From Sporomusa ovata DSM 2662 (GTDB lineage: Bacteria; Bacillota; Negativicutes; Sporomusales; Sporomusaceae), in assembly GCF_000445445.1 (NCBI RefSeq), contig NZ_ASXP01000001.1:604501-668500 (forward strand): a DNA stretch of 64,000 bases, written 5' to 3'. Made by a program: the position numbers and the translations under genes. The notes beneath the pieces are model-generated. The model had not been told where the DNA came from and ran no database searches. It was given only the letters and a program-made list of their open reading frames with translations. Positions 42,478 through 50,218 of this stretch are shown one piece after another. Each line of letters begins with the position of its first letter. The first letter of the stretch is position 1.

Positions 42478-42510
42478 CCCAGCCCAGCACTAAGCTGGGT
42501 ATTTTTTTGC
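42478..42510 (+). terminator. Stem-loop with T run
   Basis: CCCAGC and GCTGGG flank a 9-base loop and are followed by TATTTTTTT. No intact gene precedes it. Confidence 0.6.
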
Positions 42511-42595
42511 CTTTGCCGGGTTTGAGGCTGGTGGACGGCATTCGCCAAGCAGCATCATTAATGCAGTACACATGCTGTATTGCCGGTAAGGATAA

Positions 42596-42653
42596 CAAAA
42601 AATCCGCCGCGTTCCATATTCATCGGAATAACGGCGGACTTTTTGTTTTTCTT
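42596..42653 (+). terminator. Second orphan terminator
   Basis: ATCCGCCG-GTTCC and GGAAT-CGGCGGA pair around ATATTCATC, with A run before and T5 after. Confidence 0.7.
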
Positions 42654-42680
42654 TTTGACGCCTGTAGTCAAATTACTGAG

Positions 42681-42757
42681 GAGCCGAGTGATGAGAAATC
42701 ATCATGCTCGGTTCTGGAGCCGAGTCAACGGGGTGACCCGTTGACTTAGGTTAACAG
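42681..42757 (+). ncRNA. Group II intron 3' end, domains V and VI
   Basis: A 34-base domain V at 42681-42714 begins GAGCCG, has a GAAA tetraloop and closes with CGGTTC, as required for the catalytic hairpin. The following stem (GTCAACGGG/CCCGTTGAC) with the TTAGGTTAAC tail fits domain VI. No reverse transcriptase/maturase gene or 5' domains precede it, so it is a remnant. Confidence 0.65.
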
Positions 42758-42878
42758 CTTTAATAACGAAAGAACTCCTACCAAATTATACAACAATTGG
42801 CAGGAGTTCTTTATTTTTTTTTAGAATATATAACTATCCTATGGTTATGATTTTTACTGAAGGGAAAGGTGATAGCCC

Positions 42879-44135
42879 ATGAGTATGATTAGATTACTTA
42901 CTGAGAATGAAATAACTGATTTCGTCAACATAGTATTTAATGCGTACCCAAAAGTATTTGATCCTAGCGAAGAGAATAGAAGGAAAATTAACAAAAGGTT
43001 TACTGGAATCCAGACTTCAAATCCATCACAGAACTTTTATGGTCTATATCGAGAAGGTCAAATGTTAGGTGGAATGCAACTGCATAATTTTATTATGAAG
43101 CTTTTATCCATTAAAATCCCCGTGGGCGGAGTAGGATCGGTCGCTGTAGATTTTTTACATAAAAAAGAAAACGTATGCAAAGAACTAATAACCTATTTTT
43201 TGAACCATTATCGGAATCGCGGATATGGTATGGTTGCCTTATACCCCTTTCGCCCCAATTTTTATAAAAGAATGGGGTTTGGTTATGGTTCAAAAATGAA
43301 TCGCTATAAAACAAAACCTGCCTTTTTGCCTGAGGAAAAGGCGGCTAGGAAGGAGATGTTCTATCTAAGCATAAAGGATATTAATGACATGGTAGAATGC
43401 CATAATCGATTGGTGGATACAACACATGGCATGATTGAAAAGACTGCTATCATGGTTGAAAAAATATTTGATGATCCGGAAAACAGAGTGGTTGGTTATA
43501 AGCAAGATGGTAAGCTGCGTGCTTATTTGGTATATCGTTTTGTGAGTGATGATGATAAGCGGTTTCTGATCTATGATATGTATATTGAAGAAATCATATA
43601 TGAAAATGCGCAAACACTAAAAATTCTATTGGCTTTCTTGCGTAGTCAAGCTGATCAAGTGAGAGATATCATCATCGATACCCATGATGAATATTTTCAT
43701 TATCTACTCAGCGATCCTCGAAATGGTTCAAATAATTTTCTGGGCACATTATCCCATGAAAGTAATCTTCAAGGTTTGGGTATCATGTACCGGGTGGTTA
43801 ATGTGACAAAGATATTTGAAAGTTTACACAACCATAACTTTGGAGGACAAAACTGTAAAATGAGATTGTCGATTAACGATGACTTCCTATCCTGCAATAA
43901 TACTAGTATAACAATTCAATTTCAGGAAGGGATTGCTGAAATTAAGGAGAGTGAGGACTATGAGGTGGAGGTGTCTTTTGATATTTCGGGATTTTCTTCA
44001 TTAATAATGGGTACAGTTAATTTTAATACACTATATCGCTATGGCCTGGCTAAAATATCTGACAAAGGATATATAGGGATTATTAATAAAATATTTATGA
44101 CAGATGAAAAACCAAAATGTACTGTCAGATTTTAA
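42879..44135 (+). CDS. Eis-like GNAT N-acetyltransferase
   Basis: A 418-residue protein of the Eis/YfbR-type layout. The N-terminal GNAT domain has the acetyl-CoA loop VGSVAVDFLHKKENVCKELI, and MVALYPFRPNFYKRMGFGYGS closes the core. A second GNAT-like half and a C-terminal SCP2-like sterol-carrier fold (about 310-418) follow. Eis proteins acetylate aminoglycosides or protein lysines; the substrate here is unknown. AAGGGAAAGGTGA lies upstream of ATG 42879. It is intact, although surrounded by debris. Confidence 0.82.
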   Translation: MSMIRLLTENEITDFVNIVFNAYPKVFDPSEENRRKINKRFTGIQTSNPSQNFYGLYREGQMLGGMQLHNFIMKLLSIKIPVGGVGSVAVDFLHKKENVCKELITYFLNHYRNRGYGMVALYPFRPNFYKRMGFGYGSKMNRYKTKPAFLPEEKAARKEMFYLSIKDINDMVECHNRLVDTTHGMIEKTAIMVEKIFDDPENRVVGYKQDGKLRAYLVYRFVSDDDKRFLIYDMYIEEIIYENAQTLKILLAFLRSQADQVRDIIIDTHDEYFHYLLSDPRNGSNNFLGTLSHESNLQGLGIMYRVVNVTKIFESLHNHNFGGQNCKMRLSINDDFLSCNNTSITIQFQEGIAEIKESEDYEVEVSFDISGFSSLIMGTVNFNTLYRYGLAKISDKGYIGIINKIFMTDEKPKCTVRF

Positions 44136-44469
44136 ATATAGTAATATAGTAGCTATGTGCCACTGGTGTACGTTGTGCCACTAGAGACGGTTCTGTTTCC
44201 TTCTCTTGAGATTGATCGTGTTGATTATGACTCCTATCACAATTTTTATTCTAATATTTGTCGTTTGATCCGATGGAGAACGGAAAAAACTTAACTCCTG
44301 TTAATGTTTTGATGATTTGCCTGGAAACGATCGAACCGTCCCCTTGTATCCACCTTGTATCCATTGTATCCATTTCGGGCTTAGTTAGGCCTCTGATAGG
44401 CTATCTATCAGAGGCCTAATATATTGCAATCTCTAATTGAATAGTATCAGTTGGATGGCGGGATGTCAT
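44136..44469. other. Gap with REP-like units, partial dispersed repeat and terminator
   Basis: GTGCCACT...GTGCCACTAGAGACGG REP-like units (44158-44192) are followed by a partial copy (copy D, 44191-44260) of the dispersed repeat and a run of CCTTGTATCCA units (44341-44372). A perfect 15-bp stem-loop follows at 44386-44420 (TTAGGCCTCTGATAG arm), which can terminate the DUF364 gene. Confidence 0.5.
44386..44420. terminator. Bidirectional stem-loop
   Basis: TTAGGCCTCTGATAG and CTATCAGAGGCCTAA are perfect complements around GCTAT, 50 bases after the DUF364 stop. Confidence 0.75.
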
Positions 44470-45201
44470 TTAGCGGCCACAGAAACAAAATCTTGGCAAA
44501 TCAAATAATTTTGCTAGTCCCGCTGCTGTTACACCATAATAAATTACGGGTTTTCCTTGCGACAATTCGTGGTAAGTATCGTTTACTAAGACGCTTCCTG
44601 TAGATAAAACGATATCTGCCCAACGGGCGTGCTGAGAATTAAGGGCTGCATCCTCGATACGAACACCACAACGGATTTGACCGATATTATCCGGATTTAG
44701 GTCAGTGACTTTAAGTTCAAAGGACGCATTGTTTAGTGCTTCAATTAAGGCTGGCTGTAAGCCGACAAAGGCGATTTTGGGTCTCCCGTATTTTTTTTCA
44801 ATATAGGCAGGCAGCTCTTTAGCACAAAGGGCCGGTTCTTTATCTTTGCAGTGGACTGTTGCTTCAATCATCTGCAAACTTCGCATCGCTGCATTTAGAG
44901 TTGCAACAAACACTGCACGATGAAAGTTGGTATCAAGCGGCAGTTGTAATACATCTTCAAGAGTACCTTCGAATTTTCCAGGTTGATCAGTGAAGGCTTG
45001 CCCTACGCCATCACGCAATCGTGCTTCCATCATGACTTCTTTACCAGTAAGTAGAGGATAATCATCGCGATCCGGTTGCCCAATTGCCTCTTCAGGCGTA
45101 AGATTGCGTGCAGATACGATCATAACTTTTTCATTAAATGCCCAATTATGATCTTTAGCCAACTGTGAAAGCTTTGTTTTTGCTTCTTCTAAAAGTGTCA
45201 T
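44470..45201 (-). CDS. DUF364 (DUF4213/DUF364) putative metal-chelation protein
   Basis: A 243-residue protein of the DUF4213/DUF364 family, named for a putative heavy-metal chelation role and a Rossmann-like second half. A conserved Asn-containing helix (FVATLNAAMRSL) and the loop VGLQPALIEAL near residue 146 are typical. It ends with a Cys pair (FCFCGR). Divergent placement next to a molybdate/tungstate-type ABC transporter supports a role in handling that metal or a cofactor intermediate. Confidence 0.75.
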   Translation of the reverse strand: MTLLEEAKTKLSQLAKDHNWAFNEKVMIVSARNLTPEEAIGQPDRDDYPLLTGKEVMMEARLRDGVGQAFTDQPGKFEGTLEDVLQLPLDTNFHRAVFVATLNAAMRSLQMIEATVHCKDKEPALCAKELPAYIEKKYGRPKIAFVGLQPALIEALNNASFELKVTDLNPDNIGQIRCGVRIEDAALNSQHARWADIVLSTGSVLVNDTYHELSQGKPVIYYGVTAAGLAKLFDLPRFCFCGR

Positions 45202-45479
45202 ATTATAATGCTCCTTTTTTGATAGTATATATGCATCACCAGGGTAAGCGAGCAGTCAAGTAGGTTCCATTTGCCTGCAGACATACTTCCAATGTAATTG
45301 TGGACTTGATTGCTTGTTAAGTATTAATTAGCTCATTCTTAATTACAAAGCGAATGGCCAAGATACAATATTATGAAACATATTTCACAATTAATATATA
45401 ATATTCAAAGGGGAATGTCAAGAATTTGGCTTGATGTTAGTGAAGTAAAGTGGAAAATTTTTAAAGTCGAACTTGTTTT

Positions 45480-45580
45480 GTTGATTATATTTGTCTTTTT
45501 TTCACTAAATGCTATAACAATGAACAAATATAAATAATAATGCAATTAATAGTTTGATATTGTTGACTTATATTTGTCCA
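45480..45580. promoter_or_regulatory. Repeated TGTTGA(C)TTATATTTGTC elements upstream of the mod genes
   Basis: TTGTTGATTATATTTGTC (45477-45494) and TGTTGACTTATATTTGTCC (about 45561-45579) are near-identical direct repeats, and GAACAAATATAA between them is an inverted half. They lie between DUF364 and modA and could be operators of a molybdate/tungstate-responsive regulator. Confidence 0.4.
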
Positions 45581-45713
45581 TGTAATATTATGAGTTTAAT
45601 AAGAAAATAGTGATGATTGTCTCAATACTAACCTTGGTGTTTTTATTTTTGATTGTGAATGCAAAAAAATTACAATGCATCAAAGTTTAAAATTTCTAGG
45701 GAGGAAAATAATC

Positions 45714-45850
45714 ATGTACAGAAAGTTAATATTCATTCTTTTCCGGGAGTAGTATTGCGTAATGCGGGTAGTCCTGATCTTGCCATTGATTTCTTGAACT
45801 TTCTTAGCGCAAATATATTTAAAAAGAGCGGTTTTGTACCGGTAAATTAG
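45714..45850 (+). pseudogene. modA remnant (start and C-terminus only)
   Basis: GGGAGG precedes ATG 45714, which reads a signal-peptide start (MYRKLIFILF). After a frame change the next frame gives FPGVVLRNAGSPDLAIDFLN and the ...SANIFKKSGFVPVN tail typical of molybdate-binding protein C-termini. The middle is deleted. The intact modA follows 99 bases downstream. Confidence 0.6.
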
Positions 45851-45949
45851 AATATATGCGATGATATGCCGCTTGATATAACATGGAGTAACTCATTTTG
45901 GACTTGGTGTGCAAGATCTGTATCTATTACATAAGGGGGATATGGGATA

Positions 45950-46741
45950 ATGGATAATAATGTTAAACTAAGAAGTATGATCTTTATTGCAATTCTGTCT
46001 GTGAGTCTATTGTTACTTGGAGGTTGCAGCAAAGAAGTCCCGCAAAAGCATGAAGAACCTAAAACGTTATTAGCTTATGTCGGAGCTAACCTCAAAGATC
46101 CGGTTAGCGATCTCGTAGCAACCTATGAGAAAAAAACAGGAGTAAAAGTGGAACTTACGTTTAACAATTCAGGCACGTTAATGAATCAAATAGACACAAC
46201 GAAAAAAGGCGATATCTATATGCCAGGCGGAATATCTTTTGTGGAAAAAGCTAAGCAAAAAGGAATTATTGATCAAGTGCTGGGGCCGATTGCTTATCAT
46301 ACTCCGGTGATCATTACACCAAAGGGAAACCCTGGTCAGGTATCGGGGATTGAAGACCTTGCCAAGGAAGGTGTAAAATTAGTGATTCCTGATAAGGATG
46401 CTACTGCTATTGGCAGAACAGCCTATAAGATTTTTAATAAAACAGGAAAAAGTGCTGAAATAGAAAATAATATTATTGCCAATTTAGAGAGTCCTGCTAA
46501 GGTATTGGCTGTAATCATCATGGGGCAAGGAAATGCAGGTATTGTTGAATACAGCAATACATTTAAAGATAAAGAAAAAATAGAAGTCATTCCAATTGAC
46601 CCCAAAGTAAATGAAGTGGAGCAGATTCCGGTTGCTTCCTTAGTCTATTCAACCAACAAAGAACTGGCAGCAGATTTTATGCAATACATGAAGGAGAATG
46701 GCCCTGCTGTTTTTGAAAAATATGGATTCAAGACCAAATAA
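45950..46741 (+). CDS. modA: Molybdate/tungstate ABC transporter, substrate-binding lipoprotein
   Basis: A 263-residue periplasmic-type binding protein with a lipoprotein signal (lipobox LLGGC, Cys25 region). AYVGANLKDPVSDLVATYEK is the ligand-binding start seen in ModA/WtpA/TupA-like proteins, followed by NNSGTLMNQI and PGGISFVEKA. The oxyanion (molybdate or tungstate) cannot be fixed by sequence. AAGGGGGA precedes ATG 45950. It is the first gene of modABC. Confidence 0.88.
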   Translation: MDNNVKLRSMIFIAILSVSLLLLGGCSKEVPQKHEEPKTLLAYVGANLKDPVSDLVATYEKKTGVKVELTFNNSGTLMNQIDTTKKGDIYMPGGISFVEKAKQKGIIDQVLGPIAYHTPVIITPKGNPGQVSGIEDLAKEGVKLVIPDKDATAIGRTAYKIFNKTGKSAEIENNIIANLESPAKVLAVIIMGQGNAGIVEYSNTFKDKEKIEVIPIDPKVNEVEQIPVASLVYSTNKELAADFMQYMKENGPAVFEKYGFKTK

Positions 46742-47537
46742 TCCTAATCAACTGAAAAATACTACTTTTATTAGTGCGTTGTGGATAGTTTTTGCCTTTA
46801 TCATCTCGTTTTTCCTGTTACTAATCATTGGATTATTGTCTTATAGTGATATCGGTACACTTTTTAATGTTCTGAATCAACCAGAATTTTACTTTGCTTT
46901 ACAGTTTACGTTGAAGACTTCGTTACTGGCTACAATTTTTGCGACGATTACAGCCTTGCCTTGCGGCTATCTTCTAGCTCGATATAAACTACCCGGCAGT
47001 GCCTTGTTGGATACGTTACTGGATATGCCAATTGTTCTGCCTCCCCTGGTCAGCGGGATTGCTTTATTAATTTTCTTTGGTCCGTTTTTGGGGAAGCATT
47101 TGGCCCAAGCTGGTATAAATATTGTATTTACTCCGTTAGGGGTTATTGTTGCTCAATGGTTTATTGCAACACCTTTTGCCATCAAAACCTTTAAGCAGTC
47201 GTTTGCTTCTATTGACCAACGGATGGAGAAAGTAGCCCGCACTTTAGGGTTTTCTCCTCCAATGGTCTTTCTCAAGGTTACCTTACCTTTAGCAAAAAAT
47301 GGACTTATGAGCGGAATTATGATGGCTTGGTCACGTGCTATGGGAGAATTCGGAGCAACTGCTATGCTGGCAGGAATCACTCGAATGAAAACGGAAACAC
47401 TTTCCGTGGCAGTTTTCCTTAATATGTCAATTGGCGATATCAAATTTGCTATTTCAACGGCTATTGTTATGCTCTTTATTGCCCTGGTGCTGCTTATTAT
47501 TTTAAAAATGGTCCTGCGAAATGAGGTGCAGGTATGA
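46722..47537 (+). CDS. modB: Molybdate/tungstate ABC transporter permease
   Basis: A 271-residue permease with five to six membrane segments and the EAA-like loop (QRMEKVARTLGFSPPMVFLKVTLPLAKNG is the family segment, quoted here as QRMEKVARTLGFS). ATG 46722 overlaps modA by 20 bases; an upstream TTG (46698) is less likely. It overlaps modC by 4 bases (ATGA). Confidence 0.9.
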   Translation: MDSRPNNPNQLKNTTFISALWIVFAFIISFFLLLIIGLLSYSDIGTLFNVLNQPEFYFALQFTLKTSLLATIFATITALPCGYLLARYKLPGSALLDTLLDMPIVLPPLVSGIALLIFFGPFLGKHLAQAGINIVFTPLGVIVAQWFIATPFAIKTFKQSFASIDQRMEKVARTLGFSPPMVFLKVTLPLAKNGLMSGIMMAWSRAMGEFGATAMLAGITRMKTETLSVAVFLNMSIGDIKFAISTAIVMLFIALVLLIILKMVLRNEVQV

Positions 47538-48628
47538 AAACAGCTTTTTTTCAAGTTGAAAAGCTTTACGTCCAGGCCGGGGAGTTTGACTTACAAAATA
47601 TTTCCTTTTCTTTGCGCAGTAAGGAATATTTAATTATTTTAGGTCCTACTGGCTGCGGAAAAACAATGTTGCTGGAGACTTTGGCAGGACTGCGTAAACC
47701 GGTTGGCGGACAAATATTTTTGGGCAATAATAATATTACCACATGGCCTCCAGAAGCAAGGGGATTGGGATTTGCTTACCAGGATAGCTTACTCTATCCT
47801 TTTTTAAATGTAAAAGATAATATTTTATTCGGAGCCAGAGCTCAAAAAAAACACAAAGAAACAAATACACTAAAAAGACTAGATAAACTAGCGGAAGCAA
47901 TGGGGATTTCTCATCTTCTGCAGCGGTATCCACGCGACTTAAGCGGGGGAGAAAAACAGCGGGTTTCCCTAGCTAGAGCAATCTTAGTTGATCCGCCTGT
48001 TCTTTTGCTAGATGAGCCATTATCTGCGTTGGATCCTCAGACACGCCATTCTATGCGGGAATTGCTGAGAGAAGTACATCGTTCAGAAGAATTGGGAATA
48101 ATTCATGTGACACATGACTTTAATGAGGCTTTACAGCTTGGATCGCAGGTAATTGTAATGAATAACGGAAAAATAGTGCAGCAGGGAGAACCTTTGACTG
48201 TGTTTCAAAAGCCCCGATCGCTTTTTGTAGCTAGTTTTCTTCAAAGTGAAAATATTATCAAAGGAACAATCGAGACTATTAATGGTATATCACGGTTCAG
48301 AGATAGAGAAAACGAGTGGTCATTGGGGCCATTGCCTGAGAAGCTGGTCATGGGCAGAAATCAAAATGATGTCTATGTTATGCTTCATGCCGGACAGATA
48401 GAGATAGCTTTGAGTAACAGTTTGTCTTTAAACAAACCTAATACCTGGGAAGCTAGCATCGAAAAAGTTATGATAAATAGCACGCATGTTGAGTTGATCT
48501 GTCGGGGAAGCGGATGTTGGAATGTAGCCGTATCACGAAATGAATGGCAAAAGCTCGCTTTAAGAGTAGGGACAAAGGTGAATTTATCAGTAGATAATAA
48601 GCAAATTCATCTGATCTGGAACCATTGA
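47534..48628 (+). CDS. modC: Molybdate/tungstate ABC transporter ATP-binding protein
   Basis: A 364-residue ATPase. Walker A GPTGCGKT, signature LSGGEKQR, Walker B VLLLDEPLSALD and the H-loop HVTHD are all present. The C-terminal 120 residues form a MOP/TOBE-like ligand-sensing domain. Its ATG overlaps the modB stop. Confidence 0.92.
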   Translation: MKTAFFQVEKLYVQAGEFDLQNISFSLRSKEYLIILGPTGCGKTMLLETLAGLRKPVGGQIFLGNNNITTWPPEARGLGFAYQDSLLYPFLNVKDNILFGARAQKKHKETNTLKRLDKLAEAMGISHLLQRYPRDLSGGEKQRVSLARAILVDPPVLLLDEPLSALDPQTRHSMRELLREVHRSEELGIIHVTHDFNEALQLGSQVIVMNNGKIVQQGEPLTVFQKPRSLFVASFLQSENIIKGTIETINGISRFRDRENEWSLGPLPEKLVMGRNQNDVYVMLHAGQIEIALSNSLSLNKPNTWEASIEKVMINSTHVELICRGSGCWNVAVSRNEWQKLALRVGTKVNLSVDNKQIHLIWNH

Positions 48629-48645
48629 CATTGACCGTCAGAATA

Positions 48646-48747
48646 ATGAATAAATTCCCGGAACATGCTGAAGCTCTCTTTGAGAAAACTGCCAAAGATG
48701 CTGAGGACAGAAGAACTTCCTATAAGCGCCTGGCTAAGAATAGCTAA
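48646..48747 (+). pseudogene. Fragment of a second nifJ (last 33 codons)
   Basis: The frame reads EHAEALFEKTAKDAEDRRTS and YKRLAKNS before TAA, almost identical to the C-terminus of the intact NifJ at 18824. No other nifJ sequence is upstream; it abuts modC after 17 bases. Confidence 0.8.
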
Positions 48748-48751
48748 AATC

Positions 48752-48880
48752 GATAGTCAAAAGGAAAGCACTATTTGTCAACTAAGGCAAATAGCGCTTT
48801 CTTAATTTTAACGATACTGTAGTTAGTGCTCCATCAACACAATAATTTCTCCCTCCAGTACCATTCAGGTGGAGTAGATT
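48752..48880. repeat. Near-copy of the hutD-side stem-loop plus degenerate hutD fragments
   Basis: 48752-48806 repeats the stem-loop of 23600-23647 (GAAAGCACTATTTG with CAAATAGCGCTTTC). Behind it, minus-strand sequence matches two separate bits of hutD (GTTAGTGC(T/A)CC(A/G)TCAACACAATAA and CC(A)TCCAG(T/C)ACCAT). With the nifJ tail this forms a scrambled paralogue of the nifJ/hutD area. Confidence 0.65.
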
Positions 48881-48945
48881 CTACACCTGAATCCCCATTG
48901 TTTCAGCTATGCTGAAATGAGTTCACTTAGTACACGAAAAAATGA

Positions 48946-49003
48946 TTATTGACATATGCCAAAAAAAAGATATAATGAAAGCACAAATAGCATATGTCAA
49001 TAA
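48946..49003 (+). promoter_or_regulatory. SigmaA promoter enclosed by a 14-bp inverted repeat (operator)
   Basis: TTGACA at 48949-48954 and TATAAT at 48971-48976 are separated by 16 bases. TTATTGACATATGC (48946-48959) and its exact inverse GCATATGTCAATAA (48990-49003) bracket the promoter, one arm on the -35 box, the other just past the start. The DUF134 regulator encoded downstream is a candidate ligand. Confidence 0.7.
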
Positions 49004-49022
49004 CCTGTGAGAGGGAATAAGC

Positions 49023-49150
49023 ATGCCAGGAAGAGAGATCAAATAGAAAGGGGAAGGTTAAAAACGCCGGGAAGAGATGGAATAGGCCCAATGGGTGCAA
49101 GGCGATGGTTGGAAGAAGTCTGGATTTTGCACAGGCCTTAATTCATGGTG
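49023..49150 (+). pseudogene. DUF5320-like gene remnant in the DUF134 leader
   Basis: ATG 49023 reads MPGREIK and stops; then a second start-like segment gives PGRDGIGPMGARRW and, one frame over, GFCTGLN. MPxRDxxGPxG...GFC is the pattern of small DUF5320 proteins that accompany DUF134 and NifX-type genes. Stops and shifts make it dead. Confidence 0.45.
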
Positions 49151-49170
49151 TTTAAACGAGGTGTACTTAT

Positions 49171-49563
49171 ATGCCAAGACCTAGAAAATGGAAAAAAGTC
49201 TGTTGTCTGCCGGAGAGCAACCTTTATGGGCCGCTAAACAGACCGAATGTCGACAATGAATTTATTGCGATGACAGTTGAAGAGTATGAAACTATCCGCC
49301 TTATCGATCTTGACGGTTTGACGCAGGAAGAGTGCGCTGAAAGGATGCATGTTGCACGTGCGACCGTTCAGAAGATTTATAATGATGCACGAGGCAAGCT
49401 TGCTGATTCCTTGGTTAATGGAAGTATTCTCAAGATTGAAGGCGGAGACTATAAGCTTTACGACGAAAGTGAACAACTGCATGGCTGCGGAGGATGCCGT
49501 AGACAAAGATGCGGACAAAAACAGATGCGAAGGGAAGAAGTTTTAACGGAAATAATAGAATAA
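49171..49563 (+). CDS. DUF134 (UPF0251) helix-turn-helix regulator
   Basis: A 130-residue DNA-binding protein opening MPRPRKWKKVCCLPESNLYG, with a sigma-70 region 4-like helix-turn-helix (LDGLTQEECAERMHVARATVQKI, about residues 48-72). A C-terminal Cys cluster (CGGCRRQRCG) may bind iron or another metal. The family usually sits beside Fe-Mo-cofactor-type (NifX) proteins; here a NifX-like domain occurs 3 kb downstream in a CDF transporter. It is probably autoregulated through the dyad at 48946-49003. Confidence 0.85.
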   Translation: MPRPRKWKKVCCLPESNLYGPLNRPNVDNEFIAMTVEEYETIRLIDLDGLTQEECAERMHVARATVQKIYNDARGKLADSLVNGSILKIEGGDYKLYDESEQLHGCGGCRRQRCGQKQMRREEVLTEIIE

Positions 49564-49614
49564 TTCGCTTCAAATGTAATGGGTTAAATAAACAACAAAA
49601 GGAACGTGAATAAC

Positions 49615-50106
49615 ATGGAAAAAAGTTCGGCAAATATGAAATCTTGCCTTCAACCGCTGCCCAAAGTGCTGGTCTCCTGTCGAGGTTTAAATGGCGAGAA
49701 CAATGTTCTCGCGGTAGCTTATTGCGGAAATTGCAGTTATAACCCGCCGATGGTAATGGTAGGTATTGTTCCGACTCGCTATTCATATCAGCTGATTAAA
49801 GAGTCCTGTTGCTTTGTGGTAAACCTTGTCGATAAAAGCTATCAGGAAACTTTTGCTTATTTGGGGAGTCATAGTAAACGCGATGATGATAAATTGGCAG
49901 CGGCGAAAGTCAGACTTGCCGACGGTAAAAAAGTCAATGCGCCGATTTTGCCGGATTGTCCGGTCAATATCGAATGCACGATCGTTGATTCGATTATGAC
50001 GGGATCACATGAGATGTTTATCGGTAAAATCGAGTATGTCCATGCCGATGCAAAATTAGTAGATGCCGAAGGGAATATCGATTTTTCAAAAATTAATTTT
50101 CTATAA
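49615..50106 (+). CDS. Flavin reductase-like FMN-binding protein
   Basis: A 163-residue split-barrel flavoprotein of the flavin reductase/flavoredoxin family (YNPPMVMVGIVPTRYSYQLI, CCFVVNLVDKS). It likely binds FMN and transfers electrons or reduces a metal or disulfide. AAAGGAAC lies before ATG 49615; a GTG at 49606 is possible. It is placed between the DUF134 regulator and the radical SAM gene, so it may supply reducing power to either. Confidence 0.82.
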   Translation: MEKSSANMKSCLQPLPKVLVSCRGLNGENNVLAVAYCGNCSYNPPMVMVGIVPTRYSYQLIKESCCFVVNLVDKSYQETFAYLGSHSKRDDDKLAAAKVRLADGKKVNAPILPDCPVNIECTIVDSIMTGSHEMFIGKIEYVHADAKLVDAEGNIDFSKINFL

Positions 50107-50218
50107 CAAGCTGTGGTGATTGCCTGACGATTTACATCAAGGTTGATATTTTTAACGAAAAGAACGTTGAAGTTATCGTTGGAGCAGGTGACAGTGCACG
50201 AAAAGGAGAGCAGAATTA

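Noticed and set aside
42399..42749. 116-codon plus-strand frame across two terminators and the intron domain V
   Set aside because: It runs through three RNA hairpins and has no homology or ribosome site.
45202..45480. Molybdenum-cofactor riboswitch upstream of mod genes
   Set aside because: The region is AT rich and lacks the conserved paired elements; nothing supports it.
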